A DNA stretch of 57,156 bases from Mycoplasma zalophidermidis (GTDB lineage Bacteria; Bacillota_I; Bacilli_A; Mycoplasmatales; Metamycoplasmataceae), in assembly GCF_018913985.1 (NCBI RefSeq), contig NZ_JAHMHK010000005.1:1-57156 (forward strand), given 5' to 3'. Position 1 is the first letter of the stretch; each line of letters begins with the position of its first letter. Of the stretch, positions 45,682-56,140 are shown piece by piece. The translations under genes and the position numbers were made by a program. The notes below the pieces were generated by a model. It was not told the DNA's origin, ran no database searches, and worked only from the letters and a program-made list of their open reading frames with translations.

Positions 45682-46078
45682 TGGTGGAGATGACGGGAGT
45701 TGAACCCGTGTCCACATAGTAAGACATAGCAACACTTCTTACAGTTTAGTTTATTTCTATTGCTAATAATGATGCTAAATAAACAAAGACATTCAATACT
45801 AGTACACTTTTAATTTAAATTGATATTAGGTGTAAATAATCAACCGAGCCTTTTAAACCACACCAACCAACTAAGGCGAGATGAATGGTGCACTAGTTTG
45901 CAAAATTAAGCAAAAACTAGGTTTGAGTGTGCTTGATTTTGGTTTGCCATAATCAAGTCTTTTAGTTCAATTTGAACTTTGTTTTCGTTTTTTGCGACTA
46001 TAAAGCCTAGAAGTATTATGGTCTACCAAACCACTGATGTTACTAATACCCACTACATGTCGAAGCCATTACACCCCC
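45682..46078 (-). ncRNA. ssrA: Transfer-messenger RNA
   Basis: A 397-nt tmRNA. The 5' end GGGGGTGTAATGGCTTCGAC and 3' end GTTCAACTCCCGTCATCTCCACCA-type sequence form the alanine tRNA-like half with acceptor GGGGGTG/CATCTCC and G3-U70. The tag frame starts GCA AAA AAC GAA (AKNENKVQIE...) and ends ...SNLVFA then TAA, 29 codons counting the resume Ala. TATATT at 46095-46090 on the minus strand is a suitable -10. It rescues stalled ribosomes and tags proteins for proteolysis. Confidence 0.96.
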
Positions 46079-46263
46079 ACATGATTATTAATATATCACT
46101 TTTTAATAATTTAGAAAATGACATTTATAAATGTTATTCCTTTTTAAAATTAATTACTAACATAACAAAAAAATTATTATTAAATTTTTCAAAATATTAA
46201 TAGTTAGTTTCTTTAGTAAAAATATTATTACCTAAACTGATAAGTTGTACGGTTATTTTTGAT

Positions 46264-47181
46264 TTAATGTTTTTTTATATTAAACGAGTGATAAAACTCT
46301 TCTCAGCGTTGTGCTTTAACTAATTTAAATTTAAATTTATTGTCGAATTTATCAAAGGTAAATTTGCTTTGAAAGATTCAAAACATAGTTGAAATTGACG
46401 TTGCAATAATACCAATAAATGTTCAGGATAATAGGTTATAAGGCCAATTAGAAGCAACACCAAACACATTTTTTTGAGGATTGATTGAATCATCCCCAAG
46501 ATAGAAATAATTGGTTTTTCAACCTTTTGGTGCATATTTGAAAGTTATTCAATTAATAAAAAACATAAGAGTAGCTACGCAACTAAAGAAAATAACCGTT
46601 ATAACTCAGTCTTTTATTTTTAAATCTATGTATTTAATGGCGTAAAGCGAACTTGTTGCCAATAATAGTCAAGAATGTGCAAGAATATAGTCATAATAAT
46701 AAAATGAATCTAAACCAATTGGAGAAACATCATTGATTGTTTTTGCAAAATCAAAATCCGGCTTAATGATTGCTAAAATGGAACCAATTATTGCTAAATG
46801 ACCAAAATATTTCACTAAATCAATTCTGTTTAAGATTAAGGTTAATGAAAGAAATATCATTGTTAATCTACACAAGTGAAGAGGTAATATTTCTCATCTT
46901 GTTGGGTAGTTAGATACATATAAAATGTAACTTCTAAATACCATAAAAATCAATGTGGTTATACCGATAAATCTAAATAATATTTTTGTCTTAAATACAC
47001 GCAAATGAGTATCTTTAGTAGAAAATCATCTTCGCAAAAGGTTTTTAAATATTCATAATAAAAGTACACATACAAAAACAATTGCGAATGTAATAATATA
47101 GAAAATTAAACTTATTCCGGAGAAAGAAAAATGTTTATTTTCTCCTTGTCATCGGAAAAATTCAGGTAAACTAGAACCCAC
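46264..47181 (-). CDS. Integral membrane protein, TP0381/YwaF type (TIGR02206)
   Basis: A 305-residue protein with about seven membrane helices. The segment RWEILPLHLCRLTMIFLSL matches the LPLHLC signature of the YwaF/TP0381 family, and SPIGLDSFYYYDYILAHSW fits its later part. It starts at GTG (47181), five nt after GGAGG, both located within the end of ffh (11-nt overlap). Several TGA codons break it in a standard-code reading, and the frame is open only with code 4. Function in the family is unknown. Confidence 0.78.
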
Positions 47182-48544
47182 TGAATCCTCCGTTACCACC
47201 CATACCGCCAAATTTGGCTAGGTCTGATAGATTTCCACTTTTAACTTTTTTTGCCATTTCATTCATATTTTTAGACATTGCTTCGAAATCGTTAATTAAT
47301 CTATTAAATTCGAATGCGCTTCTACCGCTTCCTCTTAAAATACGGGCTTTGCGAGAGGCTTGTTTAAGAAGTTTAGGGTTTTTTCGTTCTTTTGTTGTCA
47401 TTGAAGAAATTAAAATTTCATAAGTGGCCATTTTATTTTCTGCTTCAATGATTTTCTCTTCACTGATTTTATTAGCTAATCCTGGAATCATTTTAAGAAT
47501 AGCTTTCATCTTACCTAGTTTTTTCATTTGAGCTAGATTACTCATTAAATCGTCAAGTGTAAATTCACCTTTTAAAAGTTTAGCAACCATGTTATTTGCT
47601 TGGTCAGGGTCATAAACCTCTTCAGCTTTTTCAATAAGACTTAAAACATCGCCCATGCCTAAAATACGATCTGCCATTCTATCTGGATAGAATAAATCTA
47701 GATTAGAGATTTTTTCACCGGTACCTATAAAGCGAATTGGCAGATTAAGCACTTTACATAAACTCAAGGCAGCTCCACCACGGGCATCTGAATCTAGTTT
47801 TGTAATGATACTTCCAGTCAGTTTTAACTTGTCGTTGAAAGCTGTGGCTACATTGATGATATCTTGACCACTTAGTGCATCAGCAACGAAAAATATTTCG
47901 TTAGGACTAGCAATTTTCTTTAAATCTACTAACTCGTTCATTAGTGCTTCATCAATTGAAAGACGACCCGCAGTATCAATAATTATAAAATCATTTTTAT
48001 TATCTTCTGCATATTTTAAAGCTTCTTTCACTATATTTTGCGCTGTATCCGAGGTTCCTTTTTCAAAATAATCAACTTGGATACTTTTTGCTAGAGTTAC
48101 TAGTTGTTGTACGGCAGCGGGACGATAAATATCAGCAGCAACTAGTAAGGGTTTAGAAACATAATTTTTCTTACGGAAATGGAAAGCTAATTTTGCAGCT
48201 GCTGTAGTTTTACCAGACCCCTGTAAACCTGTCATCATTATAATAAATGGACGTTTATCAATTTTTATTTCCTTGACTTCTCCACCTAAAATTTCTTGTA
48301 ATTCTGCGTGAACAATTTTAATCATTTGTTGAGAAGCATTCAACGAACCAACCAATCTAGATTCTAACGCTTTTTCCTTAACATTATTAACAAAGTCCTT
48401 TACAACACGTAAATTGACGTCTGCCTCCAAGAGAGCCATTTTAATATCTCTTGTTACTTCTAAAATATCTTCTTCATTAATAATTGTTTTTTTATTCATT
48501 TTTTGAATTGATTTTTGAATTCTATTTTCTAAAAAATTAAACAT
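47171..48544 (-). CDS. ffh: Signal recognition particle protein Ffh
   Basis: A 457-residue GTPase. N domain from residue 1 (MFNFLENRIQKSIQ); G domain with GLQGSGKTTAAAKLA near 106, DTAGR, and TKLDSDARGGAALS; C-terminal M domain with GMGDVLSLIEKAEE and RILRGSGRSAFEFNRLI, the 4.5S RNA binding loop, ending in a Gly-rich GGMGGNGGFSGF. ATG at 48544 follows AAGGAG and overlaps the GNAT stop. It targets membrane proteins with SRP RNA and FtsY. Confidence 0.97.
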   Translation of the reverse strand: MFNFLENRIQKSIQKMNKKTIINEEDILEVTRDIKMALLEADVNLRVVKDFVNNVKEKALESRLVGSLNASQQMIKIVHAELQEILGGEVKEIKIDKRPFIIMMTGLQGSGKTTAAAKLAFHFRKKNYVSKPLLVAADIYRPAAVQQLVTLAKSIQVDYFEKGTSDTAQNIVKEALKYAEDNKNDFIIIDTAGRLSIDEALMNELVDLKKIASPNEIFFVADALSGQDIINVATAFNDKLKLTGSIITKLDSDARGGAALSLCKVLNLPIRFIGTGEKISNLDLFYPDRMADRILGMGDVLSLIEKAEEVYDPDQANNMVAKLLKGEFTLDDLMSNLAQMKKLGKMKAILKMIPGLANKISEEKIIEAENKMATYEILISSMTTKERKNPKLLKQASRKARILRGSGRSAFEFNRLINDFEAMSKNMNEMAKKVKSGNLSDLAKFGGMGGNGGFSGF

Positions 48545-49355
48545 TTTTCTCCTTAATATCGTTGACAACTATTGTGTATAAGATGCCAACATCCTTATAA
48601 CCTAATGAATGATATATTTTACCAGCTTTAGGATTGTGATAAAACAATATTGGCTGATTACCTCTGTTTAGTATTCAATTACTTAATGCTGCAACAACAA
48701 TTGAAGCTAGACCTAATTGTCTGAATTCTGGCAAGGTATATACTCCACCAATTACAGATTTATTTGAAGCATTTATAGCAATTGTCGCACAACTGATTAC
48801 TTTTCCGGACGATGATTTAATGATGAATGGATGGGAAACCCCTGATTCATAACTTTCTAGGTATGAATTATATTCATTGACGAAATCACTGGTAAATTCA
48901 GTAAATTCAGGAATTCTTAATCTAGATTCAACAATCAATTTGACATCATCTTTTGTTGCTTCTTTTGCTTTTGATGTATCCAAATTAATAAAACTATTTA
49001 GTTTGGCTAGATACTGTTTATGAACTTTGAAACGATGATTGTTGAAATTATCCATAAAGCGCTCATACATTTTTTCTGAAATGTTGATATTTATCAATTT
49101 GTGTTTATCTACCATTTCGATTATTTCGTTTCAGTGTAGTTTGAAAAAAGGATCATAGAAAAGTAATGTATTATTAAAAATTAATAATACAGCGACTATC
49201 TCATTATTAGATGATAATTTTACATATGTTGAGTGAATTTTAGAATGAAGTCCAAAATTTTCTATATCTCCAATAAAGAAAAAATTGTTGTCAAGATCTT
49301 TATTTAAAAAATCTAAGATACTATTTTTTTGCCCTTCTGTTGCTTTAATAATCAT
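48537..49355 (-). CDS. GNAT-family acetyltransferase
   Basis: A 272-residue protein with a C-terminal GNAT core: SCATIAINASNKSVIGGVYTLPEFRQLGLASIVVAAL, where RQLGLA is the acetyl-CoA pyrophosphate loop, then FYHNPKAGKIYHSLGY, the terminal beta-bulge motif. The N-terminal 120 residues look like the regulatory half of two-domain GNAT proteins. Substrate unknown. Stop overlaps ffh start by 8 nt, so the two are co-translated. Confidence 0.87.
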
Positions 49356-49389
49356 ATTTCATCTTCTCGACTTCCTATTGAATAGAAAA

Positions 49390-49409
49390 AGACAACCTTT
49401 TACAGGTTA
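49390..49409 (-). terminator. Weak terminator of the PC4-like gene
   Basis: Minus strand AACCT-GTAAA-AGGTT followed by GTCTTTTTC. Confidence 0.5.
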
Positions 49410-49425
49410 TTTTTTAATGATTAAA

Positions 49426-49665
49426 TTAAAGATTTTTAACTTCTTCATCAAGAATAGTTTTTAAAGCTTTTAACTCTTCTAATGTCAAAGTAATACCTTT
49501 GCTTGAACGTGCGTGATCTTCGCTTCAATCACGAATATCGTATTTAGCTTCGCCGTCATTTCAAGATACCAAATTTAATTCTTTAGTATAACCGCTGTTT
49601 GTTTCAGCTATTTTACCTATATGACGTACAATTTTATTTGTAATTTCTGGTTTTTTGAATGCCAT
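49426..49665 (-). CDS. PC4/YdbC-family ssDNA-binding protein
   Basis: A 79-residue protein. The central GYTKELNLVSWNDGEAKYDIRDWSEDHARSSKGITLTLEEL is the YdbC pattern of the PC4 coactivator family, which forms dimers that bind single-stranded DNA. Both Trp in it are TGA codons. The upstream region is an AT-alternating stretch with TATAAT-like boxes. Its cellular job in bacteria is not well defined; a role in transcription is only inferred. Confidence 0.8.
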
Positions 49666-49790
49666 AATAACCCCTTTATATATAAAATAATTAATATTAA
49701 TATATATATATTATATATAATATTCAAATTTTATTATTTATTTTTAATATATGCAGATAATTTTCAATGAATTTAGTCAATTTAAGAAAT

Positions 49791-50726
49791 TTATCTAGTT
49801 TTTTCATTGATTTGCATATAAGCACACATTGCGATCATTGCACCATTGTCTGTAGCGTATTTCAAATTTGGAACTAAAGACTTAGGACTAAGAGTTAAAA
49901 ATCTTTTTCTTAATTCAGTGTTTGCGCTGACACCACCAGCCAAAACAAGAGATTTAACATCAAATTTATTTAATGCCAACTTTGTTTTATTAATTAAATA
50001 ATCAATCGCAGTATTTTGGAAACTTGCAGCAACTTGTTCAGGGTCTATCTCAATACCCTTCATTTTTTGAGTATTAAAATAGTTTAGTACCTGTGATTTT
50101 AGTCCACTAAAACTAAAATCAAATTCGTTTTCTGTGTGAGGTTGGGTAAATGAAATATATTGTCCTTTATAGTTTTGATAAATCTTATCAATTTTTGGAC
50201 CACCAGGAAAACCTAACCCTAATTTTGAACTGACTTTATCAAAAGCTTCACCAACGGCATCATCAAGTGTTTCGCCAATTATTTTAATATCGAAGGCATT
50301 GTTGACTAACATTAATTGAGTATGACCACCGGAAACTAATAAACATAATGACGGGTAATTTATTTTACTATCAATTGCATTAGAGTAAAAATGCCCATGT
50401 AAATGATTGATTGGAATTAAAGGTTTATCCAATGTTAATGATAATGCGTTAGCAAATAAAAAACCAATTTGTAATGTGCCGATTAATCCAGGTTTTTCAG
50501 TATAAGCTATGTAATCAATAGTTTTAAGGTCGTACTTTTTTTGAAGTAACATTTGAATTAAATTGATTGCTTTTACGTGAAGACGCGAACTAATTTCAGG
50601 AATCGTACCACCAAATTCCTTAAAAACATCTATTTGACTTATTGTGTGCAAATCCAATATTTTTCCATCTTCTAACAATGCAACAGATGTGTCATCGTGA
50701 CTTGTTTCTATACCGAGTATTCTCAT
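49791..50726 (-). CDS. tsaD: tRNA t6A transferase TsaD
   Basis: A 311-residue protein: MRILGIETSHDDTSVALLEDG at the start, GGTIPEISSRLH, the metal-binding HLHGH near residue 110, LLVSGGHTQL, DDAVGEAFDKVSSKLGLGFPGGP and LAGGVSANTELR. With TsaB and TsaE it moves threonylcarbamoyl onto A37 of ANN-decoding tRNAs. ATG overlaps the tsaB stop (TAATG). Confidence 0.97.
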   Translation of the reverse strand: MRILGIETSHDDTSVALLEDGKILDLHTISQIDVFKEFGGTIPEISSRLHVKAINLIQMLLQKKYDLKTIDYIAYTEKPGLIGTLQIGFLFANALSLTLDKPLIPINHLHGHFYSNAIDSKINYPSLCLLVSGGHTQLMLVNNAFDIKIIGETLDDAVGEAFDKVSSKLGLGFPGGPKIDKIYQNYKGQYISFTQPHTENEFDFSFSGLKSQVLNYFNTQKMKGIEIDPEQVAASFQNTAIDYLINKTKLALNKFDVKSLVLAGGVSANTELRKRFLTLSPKSLVPNLKYATDNGAMIAMCAYMQINEKTR

Positions 50727-51283
50727 TATTTTTTTTCTCCTATTTGTGGTTTTTTTATATAGTATGGTTCAATGTTGAGCAGATTTTCGTTATTACTAAA
50801 TATGTTTAAGTAGTTTTCTAAGTTATTGATTAAGTCGTGGTAATTTATAGAATCAAAGTTGTCAGTTGTTGAAACTTCAATTTTTACTAAATCAATAGAA
50901 AAATCAGTATTATTAGGATAGAAGACATAAGATTTTCCGCCAGAAGCATTAATAGTGAATTTGTTATGATTTGGATTTTGTTTTTGAATAATTTGCATAG
51001 AACTTGTAGTATAAATTTTTGCATTTGTTAATAAGGCGATTGTTCTTAAATACACCAGTGAGATACGAACGCCCGTAAAATAACCTGGCCCCAAGTTAGT
51101 ATAAAAATCAGTTATATCAGTAATTTTAATATCATTTTTAGCTAGTATTTTTTTTGTATAATCTGTTATTAAATTAACTTTTTTTGGTTCCTTATCCAGT
51201 ATATATGAATCTATCAAATTGAATTTTTTGTCATATAGAGCTATTGCAAAAGTGTCTGTAGTGGTATCGAGAAACAATTTCAT
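50726..51283 (-). CDS. tsaB: t6A accessory protein TsaB
   Basis: A 185-residue TsaD paralogue lacking catalytic residues: MKLFLDTTTDTFAIAL, and GPGYFTGVRISLVYLRTIALL, a variant of the family GPGSFTGLRIG. It scaffolds TsaD. AAAGGAGGTC, inside the end of tsaE, precedes the ATG; the start overlaps the tsaE stop by one nt. Order tsaE-tsaB-tsaD forms an operon. Confidence 0.93.
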   Translation of the reverse strand: MKLFLDTTTDTFAIALYDKKFNLIDSYILDKEPKKVNLITDYTKKILAKNDIKITDITDFYTNLGPGYFTGVRISLVYLRTIALLTNAKIYTTSSMQIIQKQNPNHNKFTINASGGKSYVFYPNNTDFSIDLVKIEVSTTDNFDSINYHDLINNLENYLNIFSNNENLLNIEPYYIKKPQIGEKK

Positions 51284-51678
51284 TATTTGACCTCCTTTAT
51301 TTCAAAAATATGATTATTATTGCTATCTAGTTTAATCCTTATATCCAAGTAGTTGGAATAATTATGTCTAATATTATCTGATCACTCTATAGCAACAATA
51401 TTATCCAAATAATAATCTTCGAATTCACTTAAATCATCGCTCAAATGATATGCATCTATATGAATTAATCCTTCATAATCTTTCATGTAGTTAAATGTTG
51501 GAGAAGTTATGTTTTCCCTAATGCCGATAAGCTTCGCCAATTCTTTAACTAACGCAGTTTTGCCAGCCCCCAAGTCCCCATTCAGCAATAATATTTTTGA
51601 TTTTGTTAAATTATTTAATACATAAATGGCGACATTTTTTATTGAGTCACCTGTAGGAATAGAAAATTCTTTAGTCAT
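51283..51678 (-). CDS. tsaE: t6A complex ATPase TsaE
   Basis: A 131-residue P-loop protein with Walker A GDLGAGKTALVKEL near residue 34, NITSPTFNYMKDY and the Walker-B-like IHIDAYHLSD. It drives turnover of the TsaBD complex. TGA codes Trp after VAIE. TAAAGCGAGGTAAAA before ATG, with TATAAA boxes upstream of tsaE and downstream of the tuf terminator, suggests its own promoter. Confidence 0.95.
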
Positions 51679-51737
51679 TTTTACCTCGCTTTAATAATTA
51701 TTTTATATTATTAATAGTTTTTAATTATTTGAAAGTA

Positions 51738-51763
51738 TAAAAAAAGATGGGTTGCCCCATCTT
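51738..51763 (-). terminator. Terminator of tuf
   Basis: Minus strand AAGATGGG-GCAA-CCCATCTT followed by TTTTT. Confidence 0.92.
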
Positions 51764-51779
51764 GAAATAATTTTTTAAA

Positions 51780-52970
51780 TTATTTAATAATTTTTGTAAC
51801 GTTACCGTAACCTACGGTGTGTCCACCTTCACGAATTGAGAATTTTGTACCTTCTTCAACTGCGATTGGTGAGATTAATTTAACAGTTAGTTCAACGTTT
51901 TCACCTGGTGTAACCATTTCACGTCCAGCTTCAAATTCAACTCCACCAGTAACATCTGTTGTACGGAAGTAGAATTGAGGTTTGTAGTTCTTGAAGAATG
52001 GAGTGTGACGTCCACCTTCATCTTTAGTTAGAACATAAATTTGTGCTGTAAATTCTGTGTGAGGAACGATTGATCCTGGTTTTGCAAGAACTTGTCCACG
52101 TTCGATTGATGATCTTTCAACTCCACGTAGTAATAGACCTGCGTTATCTCCAGCCTGAACTTCTTTTAGGTTCTTTCTGAACATTTCCATACCTGTAACA
52201 ACAGTTTTCTTTGTAGGTCTTAGACCAACAATTTCAACTTCTTCGTTAAGGTTTAATTTTCCACGTTCAACACGTCCTGTAGCAACTGTACCACGTCCTG
52301 AGATTGTGAATACGTCTTCAACAGCCATCAAGAATGGTTTGTCAAATTCTTTAACAGGAGTTTCGATTCATGAGTCAACTGCATCCATTAGTTCTAGAAT
52401 TTTAGCTTCGTATTCAGCATTTCCTTCTAGAGCTTTAGCAGCAGAACCACGTACGAATGGTGTGTTATCTCCGTCAAAACCGTATTTTGAAAGTAGTTCA
52501 CGAACTTCCATTTCAACTAAGTCAACCATTTCAGCTTCATCGTCTGATAGCATGTCAACTTTGTTTAGGAATACAACCATACGTGGAACACCAACTTGTT
52601 TAGATAGTAGAATGTGTTCACGTGTTTGAGGCATAGCCCCGTCAGTTGCAGCAACAACTAAGATTGCCCCGTCCATTTGCGCAGCACCGGTAATCATGTT
52701 TTTGATGTAGTCAGCGTGACCAGGACAGTCAACGTGTGCATAGTGACGTTTTTCTGTTTGGTATTCGATGTGTGATGTGTTAATTGTTATTCCACGTGCT
52801 TTTTCTTCAGGTGCGTTGTCGATTGAAGCGTAATCACGAGCTTCAGCTAGACCTTTTTTAGCTAATGTTGAAGCAATAGCAGCGGTTAAAGTAGTTTTAC
52901 CGTGGTCAACGTGACCAATGGTACCGATATTTACGTGTTCTTTATCACGGTTAAAATCAATTTTTGCCAT
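51780..52970 (-). CDS. tuf: Elongation factor Tu
   Basis: A 396-residue EF-Tu, full length: [14 protein letters not shown] near residue 19, [32 protein letters not shown] and a C-terminal [17 protein letters not shown]. One TGA codon is Trp (DSWIETPVK). GAAAGGAAATAAATAAC precedes the ATG. Codon use is biased toward few codons, as in a very highly expressed gene. It carries aminoacyl-tRNA to the ribosome and is also a common surface moonlighting protein in mycoplasmas. Confidence 0.99.
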
Positions 52971-53100
52971 GTTATTTATTTCCTTTCATAAATATTAAAT
53001 TGTTTAGCGCTAAACCACCTAAGTGCGGCCTTTCATCCGCATCCTATCCATGGCTATTTAATGTAATAATAAAATAGCAATATCATTTTACCAAAGATTA
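52971..53100 (-). promoter_or_regulatory. tuf promoter and structured leader
   Basis: Minus strand TTTGGTAAAAT (around 53099-53089) is an extended -10. The leader of about 110 nt holds two stems: TGCGG-ATGAAAGG-CCGCA (53041-53024) and the palindrome GTTTAGCGCTAAAC (53015-53002). The first loop octamer ATGAAAGG is repeated exactly at 52989-52982 as the ribosome-binding region of tuf. Confidence 0.6.
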
Positions 53101-53396
53101 ACAATTACAAAAATTAAATATTTGCTATTAATATTAATAATAATATGCAAGTTAAATTAACAAGTTAAATTAATTTGCATTTTTTTAAGTGAATTATTCG
53201 TTGATTTTAATTAAATTAATCAAAGCATGAAAACAAATTATAGTTATTTTTAATCTTCAAATATTAAATATATTGTTGTCATTCTGAAATTTTTCACAAA
53301 AAACATATGTTAAAATTTACATAAATAAATTAGATGAATAAGTTTGGTTATACCTAAATACGTATATAATTAATTAATCAAAATTAGGAGCTAAAT
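53101..53396. other. Intergenic region between tuf and aspS
   Basis: No gene seen. It contains a hairpin-like element, ATGCAA ... TTGCATTTTTTT at 53153-53187 with GTTAAATTAA repeated twice inside, and the aspS promoter TATAAT at 53365-53370. The reason for the hairpin is unknown. Confidence 0.55.
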
Positions 53397-55109
53397 ATGA
53401 AAACAAAATATATTAATAACAATGATTTAGGTGCTAAAAACATTGGACAGAACGTAGTTTTGCACGGATGAGTGGCAAACAAAAGACGTTTTGGTGAGTT
53501 AACATTTATTGATTTACGTGATCGTAGTGGCATTGTTCAATGTGTTTTTAATCAAGATTTAAATATCACTAAAGAAAGTATTATTGAAGTTTCAGGCAAG
53601 GTTGTTCAACGTAAAAGCGTAAATAAAGAATTAAAAACCGGCGAAATTGAGGTAGTTGTTGAAAGTTTTAATATTTTTTCAGAATCAGTAGAAGAATTAC
53701 CTTTTGCCGTTAGAGATGATATTGATGTTAAGGAAGATTTAAGATTAAAATATCGTTACTTAGATTTACGTAGACCTAAAATGCAAAATAATATTATTAT
53801 GAAAAATAATTTGATGTTTGCAGTTCGTGAATTTATGCACAAACACAATTTCATTGATATTGAAACACCGATGCTTGCAAGATCAACACCTGAGGGTGCT
53901 CGTGATTTCTTAGTACCAACAAGAGAAGCAGATAAATTTTGAGCATTGCCACAAAGTCCTCAGTTATTCAAGCAAGTTTTAATGATTTCTGGTTTTGAAA
54001 GATATTATCAATTCGCTCGTTGTTTTAGAGATGAAGATGGTCGTAAAGACCGTCAACCCGAGTTTACTCAACTTGACATTGAAGCTTCGTTTATGAATGT
54101 GGAAGATTTCCAAAAATATATTGAAGAATTATTCATTCACATTTTTAAACAATTGGGATTAAATCTAAAAACGCCATTAGTAAGAGTTAAATACTTTGAC
54201 GCGTTAAGAGATTACGGAACTGATAAGCCGGATTTGAGATATGGTTATAAAATTGAAGATATCAATGATTTTTGTAGCGATACTGATTTTAACATTATTA
54301 AAGATGCGCCTTCTAAACGTTTGCTTTTCGTTGACACGAAAATCAGTAAAAAAGACTTTAAATCTCTTTCAGAAGTTGCATTAAAAAATAAAGCTAATAT
54401 TCTATTTTATTTTGTTGTTGAAGATGGAAAAATTGTTCATACTAATTTTGCAAATAAAGTTAGCGAATCTGCTTATAAATTAATTGAATCTCGTCAAAAT
54501 ACTGATGGAACATATTTCATTGTTGCTAATACATACGAAAACGCCTCAAAAGCACTTGGAGCCGTTAGAGTCGAATTAAACGAAATGTTCCAATACGCAA
54601 ACCCTGATGAATATCATTTATCATGAATTACTGATTGGCCTATGTTTGAATACGATGAAGAAAATAATTCATGACAAGCAGCACATCACCCATTTACTCA
54701 ATTTGACCATGAACTTGAAGAATTAGATAAACTTCCATTAGAAAAAGTAATGGCTAAAAGTTATGATTTAGTTTTAAATGGATTTGAATTAGGGTCGGGT
54801 TCGGCAAGAATTTTCGATAAAAAAACACAGGAAAAAATGTTCAGTTTAATTGGCATGAATGAAGAACAACAACAATCAAAATTTGGATGATTCATGAACT
54901 CATTTAAATTTGGGGTTCCACCTCATTGTGGTATTGGTTTAGGTATTGATAGATTAGTTATGATTTTAGCTCATGAAAAAAGTATTCGTGATGTTATTGC
55001 ATTCCCTAAAAATGCTAAAGCACAAGATGTGTTTACACAAGCACCTAATACAGTTGATGAAAAACAACTTAACGAACTGTTCATTCAAGTAAAAAATAAT
55101 AATAACTAG
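53397..55109 (+). CDS. aspS: Aspartyl-tRNA synthetase
   Basis: A 570-residue class II synthetase. N-terminal OB fold: [30 protein letters not shown]. Motif 1 in [16 protein letters not shown], motif 2 [28 protein letters not shown], bacterial-type GAD insertion in the middle, motif 3 [26 protein letters not shown] precedes the ATG. TGA codes several Trp. The bacterial-type length suggests it may charge tRNA-Asp only or also tRNA-Asn; this cannot be read here. Confidence 0.98.
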
Positions 55110-55130
55110 CAGTAATGCTAGTTTTTTTAT
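55103..55130 (+). terminator. Terminator of aspS
   Basis: AACTAGCA-GTAA-TGCTAGTT followed by six T; the stop codon lies in the stem. Confidence 0.92.
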
Positions 55131-55137
55131 GTAAAAT
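55130..55137 (+). promoter_or_regulatory. Extended -10 promoter of the iminopeptidase gene
   Basis: TGTAAAAT directly after the aspS terminator, eight nt before the ATG at 55145 and without a ribosome site in between, so the transcript may be leaderless. Confidence 0.5.
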
Positions 55138-55144
55138 TTAGTTT

Positions 55145-56095
55145 ATGAAAACATATTTAAAATATTTATATCCGGAAATTGAACCCTTTCATAAAGGTTT
55201 TTACGCACCCTCTGATTCAAATCATAAAATTTATTATGAAGTCAGTGGTAACCCAAATGGTGTTCCGATTGTGTATGTTCATGGAGGACCGGGAGGTGGA
55301 ACAAGTCCCGTTTGTCGTAGATATTTCGACCCAAAATTTTATAAAATCATTCTAATTGATCAAAGGGGTTGTGGATTATCAACTCCATCAATTTCTACAT
55401 TAAATAACACAACTGACTTTTTGGTTGAGGATATGGAGAATATCCGTAAATTGCTCGGGATAGAGCAATGAATTCTATTTGGTGGCTCATGGGGTACTAC
55501 TTTGAGTTTGTGTTATGCAATAAAATATCCGCAAAACGTTAGCAAAATGGTTCTTAGAGGAATTTATCTAAACAGAGAAAGTGATATTAAATGGCTATTC
55601 CAAGAAGGTGCAAGTTATTTTAAACCACGTGAATTTGACCAATATACTCATTTTCTAACTGAACAAGAAAAAAATAACATTGTAGACGCATACTATTACA
55701 GAATGAATTGTGATAATGAAAAAATAAGAAACCAAGCATTTATTGAATGGTCGCGTTGAGAAACGTGTTTAATTAGTGTTAACGAAATTGCTTTTGATGG
55801 TGAGGATAATTTAAAGGAAACTAAAGAAATATCATTTTTAGAAAACTATTATTTTTTTAACAAAGGTTTCATGCCTGAAAATTATATTCTAAATAATGTT
55901 GAGCGCATCAAAGATATTGAAACATATATAGTTCATGGTGTTTATGATTTAGATTGCAGACCTTCAGGAGCATATGAACTCGCTAAAGAATTGAATAATG
56001 CGCATTTATTCATTTTATCTAAAACTGCACATACGCAACGCGAGTGAAAAATATCCAAGAAATTAGTCGAAATAACTAAAAGTTTTATTCGCTAA
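55145..56095 (+). CDS. pip: Prolyl iminopeptidase (S33 family)
   Basis: A 316-residue alpha/beta hydrolase. VYVHGGPGGGTSPVCRRYFDP and DQRGCGLSTP are typical of Pip; the nucleophile Ser lies in GGSWGTTLSL, the catalytic Asp probably in VHGVYDLDCRP and the His in TAHTQRE. It removes N-terminal proline from peptides, which fits a cell that imports peptides by Opp. TGA codes Trp three times or more. No ribosome site precedes ATG. Confidence 0.9.
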
Positions 56096-56140
56096 TACAT
56101 TGTTGTCTTTGTATAATAAAACATATTTAAAGGAGACAAA

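Noticed and set aside
46320-46535. A 71-codon minus-strand frame separate from the membrane protein
   Set aside because: It is out of frame with the TP0381-type protein, which reads straight through this stretch with TGA as Trp and shows hydrophobic helices.
48545-48568. TTG start for ffh eight codons upstream
   Set aside because: ATG at 48544 has AAGGAG at the right distance and begins the standard Ffh N domain; the extra residues come from the overlapping GNAT end.
49680-49790. Alternating AT stretch as a phase-variable dinucleotide repeat
   Set aside because: The TA runs are short and interrupted, and look like ordinary AT-rich promoter DNA.
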